64,000 nucleotides of DNA from Owenia fusiformis (GCA_903813345.2 CAIIXF020000004.1:8143525-8207524), one strand, 5' to 3'. Positions 10,812 to 23,180 are shown, counted from the stretch's first letter. Numbers and translations: made by a program. The notes: generated by a model not told the origin, from the sequence alone.

Positions 10812-11853
10812 TGTGTCCCGGGAATTTTCATTATTACTACTTCTTCGTTATAGTCCCCGATCTGATTTCCAAAAGGGCTCTAGAAAAGGGGTTTTGTTGT
10901 CCGGTACTTTCCCACATAAAATGATTGTACCGTTTGAAAGAACAGACTTCCCTCTTAAAGAAAACACCTCTTCTATTGATGTAAACAGGGGCAAAAGGCA
11001 CCAAAACGGGGTTGGACAAGGTGGCATTCTGAAGTCTCACTTTCGTGTCATCACGATTCCAGGTAAACCATAAGACGGATTTACTTCAAATTTTCACACA
11101 TGTTACATGGTAAGAAGTTCTAGAGCTGATTAACTTTGCGGCGGCCATCTTGCATTCTGGCGGCCATCTTGGAATTTTTTTCAGATAAATATTGTCATCG
11201 CGATTCCACAAAAACCACATAACAGATGTACTTCAAATGTTCACACATGTAACATGGTAAAAAATTCTAGACCTCATTATTTTTACGGTGGCCATCTTGC
11301 ATTCTGGCAGCCATCTTGGAAGTTTAAAGATAAATCTTGTCATCACGATTTCAGGAAAACCAAACGGATTTACTTCAAATTTTCACACATATTACATGGT
11401 AAGAAGTTCTAGAGCTAATTAACATTTCGGTTGCCATCTTGCATTCTGGCGGCCATCTTGGAAGTTTTTTTGATAAATCTTGTCATTGTGATTCCAGGAA
11501 AACTACTTTACTGATTTTCTTGAAACTTTTACACATGTTACAAGGAAGGTTACATGCTACCTTTTATATTGATATAAACAGGGGCAAAAGGCAGTAAAGT
11601 GGGGTTACACAAGGTGGTATTCTAAGGAGAATGTTATCTATTTTTCTGTATTTTAAACCACATAATTTGACATAAATGCATATTTGGTGCATGATATCAT
11701 GTTTTATATTGATAGAAACATGGGCAAGAGGCGCTGCAATGGGGTAACACATGGTGATATTCTAAAATACATATTTTTACTCTGTTTCTGTACTTTATAC
11801 CACTTAAATGCATTTTGTGTATGACATCGATTGATTTTTAGAATAAATAACTA

Positions 11854-13501
11854 CACTGTTGCTCATAAATATGGAATATTAGATTTGGCAGCTCAGAATT
11901 CAAATTTTGGAGTAAGAGAATATTTATTTGGAGTCGGTTCAGACATTTATTTTCTAGGCAAATTATAACCACATATTTCATCTACAAATCAACATTTTTT
12001 AGAGAAAAAATATTCACATTTAAATTTAGAAAATTGCTTTTATTTAAACAGGGGTAAGCTGAGAATTTTTGCATTTTCAAAACACCCCGATCCAAATCGT
12101 CATGTAAAACAGATCAAACAAAATAAACATCTGGTCATGAAGATTGAAGTGTCCTCTATCCAATTATAGCACTTATATGCGGTATGTCCTCTTTGTGCTG
12201 CAATCAGAGCATCAACCCTACGGGACCAGCAGTGAATGAAACATCTGACCTTTCTAAGTGAAATAAGGCCCCATTCCTCAATTTGAGCAGTACGTAACGT
12301 GTCTAAATTTTGAGGTTGAGGTCCAAGTCACGCATCTCATTACCAAGGTCGTCCCACATTTGCTCTGCATTAGCCTGATTGGCTGACTTTTGTGCCTATG
12401 GTAGCTGGTCCACATTGCCTGCCCTGATGTAATCCAACACGATGCAACTAGCATATGCAACAGCATGATCATTCTGCAGTTGAATGTTGCCCCAAAACAC
12501 TCTGTTCACATATGGTACTTGATGGACGTCCAAAAGGTCAATTTACTCTGAAATTATGCTTGGGAATCACCAAGGGGGTGCAACTTCTGTAGTACTGCTC
12601 CAAATAACCTCTGTAATACTGCTCCAAACATAAATAGGGTCACCTTCGTGGACTGCCACATCAGTAAGTGTCCTTATTGTCTCTTTCCTCTGGTCTACGA
12701 CAGAAACGATAACACTTATCAACTTTGTGGAGGACACATCTTATTTCTTCACATGCTGTCATATGACACAAAAGATTAGGTGCAACGTTTTCGTGCTTTC
12801 CTGCCCATTGAAGGCACATTTCTTTGTTATGATCAGTCAGCTGTGGTTTCTTTAAAGGTCTCATGGCCTTGCAACCGTTCTAAAGAAATCACTGGTTGTC
12901 TATAGCTCTGGAACACAGGTTTTGAGGTGAGACAGCCATTCATCTCGTAGACTACTGGTTGACTTAAAGCGATTTTGATGACATTAATGCAGCAGGTGGT
13001 GGTCTTTTCCTACATTATTCTCCCTAGGGTTACTATTGCTGTGACCTGGAGTCATATTCCAATGCCTTTGGTACCACTGCAGAATTTTAGAGACTGTTCC
13101 TGACACACTCCTAGGGTCCTGGCAATGGCAGTTTGTTTCATGCCAGGGAGCGTCATACCTATGACCTGCCATGCTCTTTTTCGCTTATTATGCCCCATGC
13201 ATGCCTTCTAAAAACTCTTCCAACTCTAAATTAAAGTTTTATAAAATGTGCACAATGGTTACAACTAAGATTTGGACACCTCTTTCAAGTTACCAATATC
13301 ACGAGGTCATGGGGTCACCTGAGTGAATACAAGTTTAATCGACCATAAATATTTTAACTTTTCATACCAATCAGTTTTATATGCAAAACTGATGAGGGAA
13401 TGAGAACACATTACAAATTTTCATCAAAATGTTATCATTTTGTAGAAATTCCATCAAACAGTTCGTATCTATAAAATATTCCATATTTATGAGCAACAGT
13501 G
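11854..13501. mobile_element. Tc1/mariner-type element, 1648 bp, inserted at TA
   Basis: Perfect 27-bp terminal inverted repeats begin CACTGTTGCTCATAAATATG at 11854 and end at 13501, flanked on both sides by TA (11852-11853 and 13502-13503). The length is typical of Tc1 elements. The interior carries fragments of a Tc1-type transposase on the minus strand. The element interrupts the interior of the foldback-like element, so it inserted later. Confidence 0.93.
12120..13195 (-). pseudogene. Inactive Tc1-like transposase
   Basis: Broken reading frames on the minus strand run in the expected order. There is an N-terminal helix-turn-helix remnant near 13045-13170 (G-M-K-Q-T-A-I-A-R-T-L-G-V). A central segment near 12760-12864 reads K-K-P-Q-L-T-D-H-N-K with L-Q-W-A-G-K-H, matching the Tc1 'KKPLLT..HR..RLQWAREH' region. 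A catalytic-core remnant near 12470 reads L-Q-N-D-H-A-V-A-Y-A, corresponding to the family's Q-D-N-A-x-x-H. Next comes Q-M-W-D-D-L-G-N-E, and near 12190 the C-terminal A-L-I-A-A-Q-R-G-H-T-A-Y. Several frameshifts and stops separate the pieces, and the proline-aspartate box before the last segment is lost, so it cannot be active. Confidence 0.85.
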
Positions 13502-13503
13502 TA

Positions 13504-14249
13504 CATTTCATCAAAAAGAAAAAAGACTATTGAAAATGTCAAACATTTCTTTGAAATCCATTATTGCACAGCGATTTTTGAGAGCGAAATGTATGCTAAA
13601 TTGGCCTTGATCTGAGTATATAACGGAATTAAAGCTCATTTAAACGGAAATGTAAATGTGTGGAAAACCTTTCACTGTACATCATGTCAACGAAATGTTC
13701 TTCATGCAGTTGAATTATCTTCTGGACAGGTGATCACACAGAAGGAGAGATGTTGCGAGTTCGAGACACATGTGCTCTTTGCGTTTAATAATCAACAAAA
13801 ATCACTTAAACCTGCACTAAAACAGTGTGTCAGATCGATAGAAGTATAGGGTTTGGAAACTAATTGTACCAACAAAAAGAACTTAAAAAACACTGCTACA
13901 ATATCAACATAAGCTTTCAATAGTAGTGACGATGCAGAAACATGCAAAATGTCACCACACCTTGTTAAGTATACAGTACACATTAACTACTGAACAGTGT
14001 CAAGATAAACGTTCGAAGCTATTACAATATGTCACCCAATCACTAGTGGTGGTGACATAAAAATAATGTATAGAAAAATCTACTGAACCAAAATAAACTT
14101 TGTGATAGAAGAACTGATTGTTTACTCTATTTTATCGAAAAGCAAAAATAATTTCATGTTATATAAAATCAAATAAATTAATTATATTTTTTTCGTTGTG
14201 TTAGTTACACCAGTAATAATAAACCTGTTTATTCTAGAGCTGATTAACT
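13504..14249. other. Interior of the foldback-like element
   Basis: No gene is supported. The short plus-strand open frame at 13658-13849 (63 codons) has no motif or splice context. A small imperfect inverted repeat (tatgtcaccc ... ggtggtgacata) lies at about 14028-14059. Confidence 0.4.
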
Positions 14250-15374
14250 TTAACTTTTAACAGATTTATCTACAAACTTCCAAGATGGCCGCCAGAATGC
14301 AAGATGGCTATCGGAAAGTTAATCAGCTCTATAACTTCTTACCATGTAACATGTGTGAAAATTTGAAGTAAAACTGTTACGTGGTTTTCATGGAATTGTG
14401 ATGACAAGATTTATCTAAAAACTTCCAAGATGGCCGACGGAATGCAACATGGCCATCGAAAAGTTAGTCAGCTCTAGAACTTCATACCATGTAACATATG
14501 TGAAAATTCGAAGTACAACTGTGAAGTGGTTTTTCTGGAATCGTGATTACAAGATTTGTCTATAAACCTTCCAAAATGGCTGCCAGAATGCAAGATGGCC
14601 ACTGAAAAGTTAATCAGCTCTAGAACTTCATACCATGTAACATGTGTGAAAATTTGAAGTTAATCTGTTAGGTTGTTTTCCTGGAATCACGATGACAAGA
14701 TTTATCCCAAAATATCCAAGATGGCCGCCAGAATGCAAGATGGCTGCCGAAAAGTTATTCACCTCTATATTTTCTTACCATGTAACATGTATGGAAATTT
14801 TAAGTAAAACCGTTTGGATTTCCTGAAATCGTGATGACAAGATTTATCTTAAAACTTCCAAGATGGCTGCCAGAATGCAAGATGGCCACCGAAAAAATAA
14901 TGAGTCTAGGACTTTTTACCATGTAACATGTGTGATCATTTGAAGTACATCTGTTATGTGGTTTTTGTGGAATCGCGATGACAATATTTATCTGAAAAAA
15001 ATTCCAAGATGGCCGCCAGAATGCAAGATGGCCGCCGCAAAGTTAATCAGCTCTAGAACTTCTTACCATGTAACATGTGTGAAAATTTGAGGTAAATCCG
15101 TCGGATGGTTTACCTGGAATTGTGATGACAAGAAAGTGAGACTTCAGAATGCCACCTTGTCTAACCCCGTTTTGGTGCCTTTCGCCCCTGTTTACATCAA
15201 TAGAAGAGGTGTTTTCTTTAAGAGGGAAGTCTGTTCTTTCAAATGGTACAATCATTTTATGTGGGAAAGTACCGGACAACAAAACTTTTTTTCAGAGGGT
15301 CCAGATCAGGGACTATTAGTAATACAGATGTCGACTCGCTATTTTATACATGTTCCCGGGGCCTATGCACTAAC

Positions 15375-15639
15375 CACTGGCGCATCTGGGGGGAAGGGGG
15401 GGGGGCAAACAATTTTGAGCCAAAAAGGCCTAGTGGTCCCAAGTGGGCCTTTTTGGTCATAAATGGGCCTTCCAAGGTCTTATTTTTTAATTTCAGGCCA
15501 AATTTTAAAGAAAATGGGCCTCAAAATTTCAAAATTTTTGGTTTTAGGGGCCCAACATTTTTTTCGCGCAAGCGCGTTTTTTTCTCAGACCAGCAGAACT
15601 TCGCCCCCCCCCCTTTGTTGGTTCCCAGATCCGCCCCTG
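15375..15639. mobile_element. 265-bp G-rich MITE (copy 1)
   Basis: It starts CACTGGCGCATCTGGG and ends CCCAGATCCGCCCCTG, an inverted terminal pair. The interior is poly-G/C with 'gggcc' words and 'tcgcgcaagcgcg'. The same family occurs in opposite orientation at 39939-40190. CTAAC lies on both sides and may be a remnant of a target duplication. Open frames through it are repeat-derived, not genes. Confidence 0.75.
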
Positions 15640-16403
15640 CTAACTACTGATTGATTAATAAATGTTTTTCAATAAGTTGAGGGCCATTACACTATATCTG
15701 TGAGCACTGATATAGTGAGTCAGAACAACTGAAGTAATATGGCCATAAAATCATCATTTGCGGTAAACCATGGGCATGAAAGTCCATGGGTAAACCAATG
15801 AAACTTGATAGAATGAAAGAGCACTGAACAAGGTTTAAATCAGTTAGCTTAAAGGCAGAATCAGATCTATAGGAGTCCTACCGTTCTATTCCTCACAAAT
15901 ATCTCAAATACAATATCTCCCAAAAGATTCACGATACGTTTTAAATTTTAAGTTATTATGGATTCAAAGTGCAAAAATGGGTGAAAAATGTTTAAATTCT
16001 CCCAAATAATAAGAATGGTAACCATTTCTTATAGAAAAATAATACATTATTGTAAAAATCTTAAGTTTTCCTGAAATAAAGTGTGCACTTCAGGGATTTT
16101 TAGAAAATAGACATGACAAGGAATGACATGAGCTGGAAATATTCTAAAATTGAAACAATTTTTTGTTTGCCTTCCCGCTAGATCTACCCTTTGCATTCGT
16201 TTGACTTCACTTCTTAATAGAGAGATTCGTCTTGTAGTTTAACTAGACTCTGCACGCAGGGTACGCTAGATCTGATTCTCTCTTTAAGCTTAGCAAAATT
16301 GAAATGTGACTTTAAACCCATGTGACGGCTGTCGGCTACCAGATTAACCATGGCCCATGGATTAACATAAGCATACCATGTACATGTACAAGGACTATTT
16401 TAG
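15640..16403. other. Unassigned non-coding DNA
   Basis: I found no supported gene, repeat or structure. Confidence 0.4.
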
Positions 16404-17330
16404 GTTTTGGGTAAAAGGCGTGGGTCATTGAAACGCCCCCCACTCCTATGAATTTTTATCAATTTCTTTTTTCTCTGTGTACGGAATGAAAGATGACATT
16501 TTGGGTCCTCCCACTCACGATAAGACATGTGCGAAAATAATACAAGAGCCCATCTGGGTCGCCTTCTCGCCTGCCTGCAAAATACAGAGCGCCGATACAC
16601 CCTATGCTTAGTGAGCGGACCTAATTTCAAGGGTGATGGTAAAGACGAGGCATGGCGCCCAAACCTGGCCTGTAACTAGGTGCACTGATGCTTTCTTCGC
16701 AAATTACATCGCCATTGCTCGTCATCGAAATTCTGATCGCCGAATAGACACTCTAGTAAACATTCATTTTGCATTGGATGTACATAACTAGAGACCGCCT
16801 TATTTCGCATATATGAAAAAATATCTAGGTACATATATCTTTATATGTGACATCGATCAGGAATTATTGACATATTGACAATATTAGGTTGTAATTTCTT
16901 GCGGTAAATTCAAATTGTATCTTTAAACGACTGTTTCATCTTAACTATTCGTTTTATTGGATGTAAAACAAACGATATGCATAGTTTAACATCTTTCACT
17001 TCTAAAACAGCATAAAATATCACAATATCATTACCTTATGCTGCAATAATACGACTTGAAAGATTATGGTACTAATATTTTTTGGTTTTTGGGCGCCCTG
17101 CCTCGTCTTTACCATCACCCTTGAAATTAGCTCCGCTCACTAAGCATAGGGTGCAATTTTTTTTGATCTCCTATATGCGTTTCATTGCATTTCAATTTCC
17201 TCACTTGCGAATGCAATGAATGAAAGCTAAGTACATTTTAACGTACACCCAACGCCTTTTTACCCAAACCATTTTTATAATACACCTTGTAGATGGTAGA
17301 TACCACGCCCAATGCCCTTTTACCCAAACC
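16404..17330. mobile_element. Inverted-repeat element with arms of about 250 bp
   Basis: The left arm (16404-16667) begins gttttgggtaaaaggcgt, contains 'atgcttagtgagcgga' and ends 'gaggcatggcgcccaaa'. These blocks return inverted in 17088-17330 as 'tttgggcgccctgcctcg', 'ctccgctcactaagcat' and 'acgcctttttacccaaac'. About 420 bases of AT-rich sequence separate the arms. No TSD or transposase was recognised. I infer a non-autonomous DNA element. Confidence 0.7.
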
Positions 17331-17569
17331 CATTATTTATGGGCAACTAATTCAAATATGAAAAGCTGTTACAACATTTATTCCATCTTAAATGAATTGG
17401 TCATAAAATAGTAAGTTAATCCGGTAGCCGCTATATGAATTCGTGAATACAAGTTGAGCTTGTTTTCGCGAATTATTCAACTTTCGGCTGTTTAATTACT
17501 AAAACAATAAGTACTTGAACGGTACTACCGGTCACAGGCGGCAACCACTCGCCTCATTACCGTACATAT

Positions 17570-17756
17570 CAGGCCCGTAGCCAGAGTTTACCTTGGGGGA
17601 GCGGTTTTATCAAGGGGAATCCCGAGTTTTTGCCAAGGGGGGGGGGAGCTTTTTGACAGTCTTGGCAAAAAATCATGCGAAAAGTGCTCAGAACAGTGAA
17701 AAACTGCATAATTTTGAAAGAATTTATGAGCGGCCGCTCCCCTGGCTACGGGCCTG
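17570..17756. mobile_element. 187-bp MITE with 15-bp perfect TIR
   Basis: CAGGCCCGTAGCCAG at 17570-17584 is the exact inverse of CTGGCTACGGGCCTG at 17742-17756. The interior contains a G-run ('gccaaggggggggg') and 'gaaaaactgcataattttgaaag'. A diverged, larger relative surrounds another MITE at 39726-40349. I could not define a convincing TSD. Confidence 0.85.
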
Positions 17757-18602
17757 CATTTTACGTTGCTTTTAATCCCTTTCTCGCATATCTTCAAAGA
17801 GAACTCCGTCATACAGCCCTCTCTCATACATATGGGCCTGTTCGCGGAAAACTCCGGCATGAAGTTTCCTTTCACTGATACCTGATTTTTTTATTTTTCA
17901 ATACTGTATGTCTTATTGCATGTAGTACATACGTACATGTTTGTGTCTTATTCTCAACTTAAACCCATTGACTGCTCCCCCAATTCACAAAGGTTATTTT
18001 TAATTCTTTAAATTCAATTCAATTAATTGTCTAATTCAAATAAATGAAGACGTATACACTCCAGGTATACAGTACCTGAGTACAGTTCGAGTACAGTTAA
18101 TAGGATAATTAATTAAGCAGCCTTGTTTAAAAGTTTAAGAAAGTTACAATGGAAACACGATCAGTTTGAGTGTCCATGTACATGTAAACCGTTCATGAAT
18201 TTTTGAAAAACTTCTTATATTTATATGTATCTTATATTTATTTTGTCTACGAATAAGCAGCTTTCGAGTTAAAAAATAAATTGCTAGAAAATCTTTCAGT
18301 ACAAAACACGCTACAGTGGGGCACAGCGGGCACACCTCTCTCTGTCTCTATGCACAATTGAATATACAGGTAGAAGAGAGGTGCCCACTTGTATCATGTT
18401 TTGTAAGGTTCAGCGTACTGTATTATTTTTGACTGGTAGGCTGATTATCATTTTCATTCGAAATAACCCATACCCCAGTAGGAAGTAACCAGTTTCACCA
18501 CCAGGTGGCTAATTCAGGTCAGATAACATGGCAGAGTATTAGACAGTTCTCTTAAACTTGAATATTCGTCAGTTCTAGTGTATAGTGTATTTTTATATCA
18601 CC
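17757..18602. other. Unassigned non-coding DNA
   Basis: I found no supported gene or repeat. Short open frames on both strands overlap the MITE end and show no coding features. Confidence 0.4.
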
Positions 18603-18607
18603 CTTAT

Positions 18608-19441
18608 CACAGGCTGGTATCGAAAGATTTGTCCGCTGTGATGGAGCATGCTTTTTTTCATAAAAACACTAAGAATGCTTCACGATTTATTTTTTAACTC
18701 ATATGTTTCGTTATATCAAAGATAATTACTTACTCCATGCAATGGATATATCATTTGCTCGTAACCTTCACTTCTGTTTGAAGTCCAATAACGCTAGGAG
18801 TAAAATCTATTGAAAACGGCGCCAGAGTATCAAACTCTAAAATGTACCATTTCTTTTTTAACTTTTTAATGGCATGTTATAGTGACACGATAATATTAAC
18901 ATATGTTTTCAGCATAACTCTGAATGTATTAATGAGATACAGTATTAATGCATTGGGTCTTTTTAATTTAAAAAAAAAACATATTAATATTCTTTGTCCG
19001 CTGTGACGGAGCATTTTCACAGTTCACATTTGCAACTGCTCCGTCACAGCGGACAAAAAAATTAAACATTATTTTTTTATAAAAGAATTAAAAAGACCAA
19101 ATACATCAACATCTCATTTATACCTTCATAGTTATGCTGAAACCATGTGTAAATATTATCGTGTCACTATAACGTGCCATTAGAAAGTTAAACAAGAAAT
19201 GGTACATTTTGAAGTATGATACTCCGGCGCCATTTTCAATAGCTTTTCTTCCAAGCGTAATTGGACTTCAAACAGAAGTGAAAGTTACCCGCAAATGATA
19301 TATCCATTGCATGGAGTAAGTAATTTTGTATGGTATAACGAAACATATGAGTTAAAAAATAAATTGTGAAGTATTCTTAGTGTTTTTATGAAAAATAGCA
19401 TGCTCCGTCACAGCGGACAAATATTTCGATACCAGCCTGTG
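18608..19441. mobile_element. 834-bp foldback element with 5-bp TSD
   Basis: The two halves are near-perfect inverted copies, about 390-400 bases each, with a short spacer at about 19015-19035. Termini are CACAGGCTGGTATCGAAA and its inverse, flanked by CTTAT on both sides (18603-18607 and 19442-19446). The word TTTGTCCGCTGTGACGGAGC, or close variants, occurs at the outer end and again at the inner end of each arm. A 5-bp TSD together with CACA-type ends is a combination known from Transib-like elements. With no transposase this assignment is only suggestive. Confidence 0.92.
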
Positions 19442-19446
19442 CTTAT

Positions 19447-20495
19447 GGATCTGATAGTTTACAAATTAAAATATGTCCAGTAAAACAAAATATTATCTGT
19501 CCAACACAAGAAAATATATTTCACTTACTTTGTGACTTTATAACAAGGGGTCTATCATGTCTATGCTATGGGGAATTTCCAAACAACAACAGACTCCAAA
19601 TATGATATCACTTTAAATTATAAATATTGAAAATCAAGATTTTTTTTACTAACTTCTAGTCTATTGGATGAAATAAATAACTCTAAAATTTCAAGGCAGA
19701 ATATGCAAGGAGTTTAGGACACCCTGTATTCAAATATGAATCCTGAGACATGTTATATATCACCCCATGCAGACAGATCGACTAAAATACATTTTTATCA
19801 TGTCAGACTCGACATTCACCAGGAAACTTGAAATAATTTGTCACCCATGGAGCAAATTGATTTTTACTGCTTAATAAATGGTGAATGACAGCCAAATTAA
19901 GTTGAACATATGATCGGACATTATTATGATACTAGTATTACATTATTACCTTGAAGTAAACATCATACTTATGTCTGATCATAAGTTTGAATAATAATTG
20001 TGTTTCAAATATTAATTGTATAACATACACGGGATCAATGTTAGTGCTACCAGGGGGAATCGAACCTGCAGGCCTTTCTATTTATACATGTTTTTTTCTG
20101 TTTTGAAAAATTCAATATGTGATGTATATTTCTTAGTTTTTCAAAGAAATCTACAAATATGTCGTTGCGGTTTTATCTTTATATCGTAGTTTCAATCACC
20201 GCGATCACTATTAAAAAGAGTTACCTTGAAATATCAAGACATCGTGCTACTCTCATACTTCAATAGAACTCAATGTGACTGTCATTAAACATTTATAAAG
20301 CAGTAAAAAATTAATTTTCTCAATGCGTGGCAATTTTTTCTTATTTCCAAGTGAATGTTGAGTCTCGCATCATACAAATGTAATTTTAGGCAATCTGTCT
20401 AAATTTGACTAAGTTCAATATTGGGCTGATCTTCACTAAAAAAAGATTTATAAAGACAGACACTACTGCCATCTTTCAATCTTTCTACTCTCTGA
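19447..20495. other. 3' flank of the minus-strand gene at 20.5-23.2 kb
   Basis: No coding exon is supported. Part of it may be 3' UTR of the gene ending at 20496. At about 20050-20062 the words 'gggggaatcgaacc' resemble the T-arm of a tRNA on the minus strand, but no other tRNA part is present. Confidence 0.4.
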
Positions 20496-23180
20496 TTACA
20501 TCGCTCCAAGCATAGATTCTATCATTGCCCCAATGGGCATTCTATATGAGTCAGAAACTAATTTTTCATCTATTTCATCCCCAGAATCGTCCATGGGATG
20601 TGGGAGCTCAGAAGTCTGCAGAAGGTTCACATTTTCTGCTTTTGTGTCTCCTTTAGCAGTTAACTTTCTCCTTAAAATCTCCACCTCTCTTTTCAAAATA
20701 GTTTTTTCACTCTGAAGCTTTGAAGCTTTTATGACAAGGTCACTATGGCTGAGTTTCTGATTGCTAGTAAATTTGGAAGGAGTATCAGATTTGTTTTCCT
20801 TTCTCCATTTTCTTTTTCGTAACGTGTTTCTGTAGAGTTGGCATCGGCGACATCGTAATGCTCGACTTCCAGGTGTACATGTATTCCTAATTAGAAGATC
20901 ACAAGTTTTTGAGTGGACGCAGTTTGTATGAAATCCAGTTTCAAGAAATGCAATGTATTCCTGGTTATCCCTATCTGTGCTTTCACCCAGTCCATCTCTA
21001 CGTGACATATGTTTAGTAAACTCAGATTCTGGATTTCCACAACATACATGCAATTGAGAAAGCTCTAATAAAACTTTGAAAATAGCTTCTTTTGATGAGG
21101 TATATTGAGGAATATGTTCCCAAATATTATGATTTGATTGAATCTCCTGACCATGAACTCGTATTTTTACTAAATAATCAGGGGTGACTACCACAGACAT
21201 TTTGACTGTTACTGGTTCCAAATCATAACATTCTATAAATTTAATCATTGCTGATTTACGCATAATTTCAAACTGTCCTGGACAGGCATCCAGTTGTATT
21301 GCATCACGCAATTCACGATACTCTGTAGGGAATTCTGGTCCATATGGCTGCGATTGCACGTCTTCCGCATTACAATTCTTAGAAGCGAAATCAGCTGGAA
21401 CATATGGTTGGGATGACACATCTTCCACTTTACAATACTCTGGGGGGAATTCGGAACCATCTGGCTGCGATGAGACATCTTCCACTCCCCAATACTCTGG
21501 GGGGAATTCAGAACCATATGGCTGCGATGGCAAGTCTTCCACTCCCCAATACTCTGGAGGGAATTCTGGATCATATGGCTGCGATGGCACATCTTCCACT
21601 TTACTGAAATCACAAATTTAAATCAATCTATAGAACCTTAGCAAAAGAAAGAAGAAAAATCTATAAAAATAACATTTAGGTTTTCACAGCATAATTTTAC
21701 AAAGCCATGGATAAAATATACTTATTATTCACATGTTTTTTGTTTTGTCTTCCTCCTTTCTGACAAATTTTTAAGACTCTGTAGGGCATTTGATTTTTTT
21801 GTGCCTACTATCATAGAATGACCATATATTAACCAATTAAAATCAATGATTATACACAGTTTTTGGGTACCTACATTTTATATTCAGTATCTGGAGCACA
21901 ATAGGCGTGGTCATCTTTCACCCAAGAGCTGGAACCATTACTGAAGCAACAAGAATTATAACATTTAAATAATAATTCATACACCGGGTGTAGAGGCTAG
22001 TTTCAAAGTAACCTATGAATAATTCTACCGCTAAGCAGCCCTGCCCCAGTGCTAGTGGCCCTAACAGTCAAGGTCACAAATTTATTCAAACCAACTGCGC
22101 TGACGTTTTCTCAACCAATCAGCAAGCAGACAGAAAGAAGTTTAAAAAGCTAAGTCAAATAATGCAAAAAGAAAATGTTAAAATGCATGAGTTTGTCATT
22201 AGACATTCTTAGCTCATTAGTTGGAATTCTTGGATCATATAACCTTTTCATTAGATTCTACATTAAAATAGACGAAATGACAAAGTAAAATATGTGTTCA
22301 TTTTTGAAAGATCCTACATACATGTTATAAAATTGTACAAAGTTGTGTCAAACTTGCCTTGTTGTAAAATAATTATGTTCATCTTCTAGAAAGCTTTGAG
22401 GTTCATCCTTAATGTTGTCATTTTTGATGATGTCATCTTTGGTGTTATAATCTTTGGTGTCTTCTTTGGTGATGTCATATTTGGTGTCTTCTTTGGTGGT
22501 GGCATACTCGTTGGTGTCACATTCATCCGATAAATTGATACTAGGTGTCATATCTTCACTAAAATTAAAGGTAATACAGTTTTACATGTCAGGTTTAGTT
22601 CTTAAAATTTGTCCTCAATTGGATCAAACTGATTAACAAATGATACTGTGAATAAAGAGACGCATAATGTGTTTAACTGTTTTCAAAAGATGTAAAGACG
22701 ACAATTAGTGTGTTTCATCAACATATGATGCAGTAATCTGATTCTCAAAAGCATTTCAGCATGTGTAGTGATGTCGAGCACTAAAGCAAGTTGGCACAGC
22801 AACCACCTGAGATTTTGAAAATAGGCTTGCACCCATCTGAAAATCCATTTGCACCCACTTGAAAATGAGAAAAATCATGAAAAATTGGTATAGTCTTCAC
22901 TATAAAAATTGTGATCTTGGTTCTTCTACAGTCTGATTAATCAGCCTTATTGTTGAGGACATTAAATTATCATATAATTTTTTTTCGGGTCTAATATCTG
23001 GCTCCTTACACTACAGCTCCCTGACAGACATGCCCAAGGGTCGTTACAATTTCATATTGTTTTGAGTGATTAAACATACCTTGTGATATTGCTATCTTTA
23101 TTCTTTGAATATTTCTTTCTCTCTCCCCTTCTTTTCTTTGGTCCAATTAATCGGTATGAGCCATACTTCTTGAATACCAT
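20496..23180 (-). CDS. Four-exon gene for an acidic-repeat, Cys-motif, coiled-coil protein of unknown function (491 aa)
   Basis: Exons in transcript order are 23180-23080 (from ATG), 22558-22358, 21940-21875 and 21603-20496. All three introns are phase 2 and the joined frame is open to the TAA at 20496-20498. Intron 2 starts with GC (CAAG|GCAAGT); the others start GT. Exon 1 is basic (K-K-R-R-G-E-R-K-K, NLS-like). Exon 2 is acidic, with T-K-E-D-T-K repeats. Exon 4 opens with five decaying copies of a 19-20 residue repeat, typically VEDVPSQPYDPEFPPEYWG. Cys351, 357, 365, 374 and 377 form a C-x5-C-x7-C-x8-C-x2-C pattern followed by Y-R-x-T-L-R-K-R-K, probably zinc-binding and nuclear. Residues about 409-437 form a leucine-rich coiled coil. 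Similar Cys motifs occur, as I recall, in uncharacterised transposon-associated invertebrate proteins. A possible acceptor at 23193-23194 implies an upstream 5' UTR exon. Confidence 0.75.
22356..22357 (-). other. Non-canonical GC splice donor
   Basis: Exon 2 of the 20.5-23.2 kb gene ends ACAACAAG followed by GCAAGT. This matches the strong AAG|GCAAGT consensus of GC-AG introns and keeps phase 2 with the next acceptor at 21941-21942. A weaker alternative, GTTTGA four bases later, would change the phase. Confidence 0.65.

Larger units (their letters stand above)
10812..15364. mobile_element. 4.5 kb foldback-like element with repeat-filled inverted arms
   Basis: The sequence near 10818-11040 reappears inverted at 15135-15360, from CCCGGGAA through the 'gttgtccggtactttccc' segment. 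Inward of this the left arm has about 3-4, and the right arm (14250-15135) about 6, tandem copies of a unit of about 145 bp. Each unit contains paired 'aagatggccgcc' words on the right arm and their complement on the left. Long inverted arms built of tandem repeats are the hallmark of foldback-type elements. The interior holds an unrelated Tc1-like element. I found no clear TSD and no transposase of its own. Confidence 0.7.

Noticed and set aside
15136-15650. Plus-strand open frames of 108 and 135 codons
   Set aside because: They run through the inverted arm of the foldback-like element and the G-rich MITE, and the first part is the mirror of a frame at 10837-11040.
20045-20070. tRNA gene or SINE suggested by 'ggaatcgaacc'
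   Set aside because: Only a T-arm-like word is present; there is no A box, anticodon arm or acceptor pairing.
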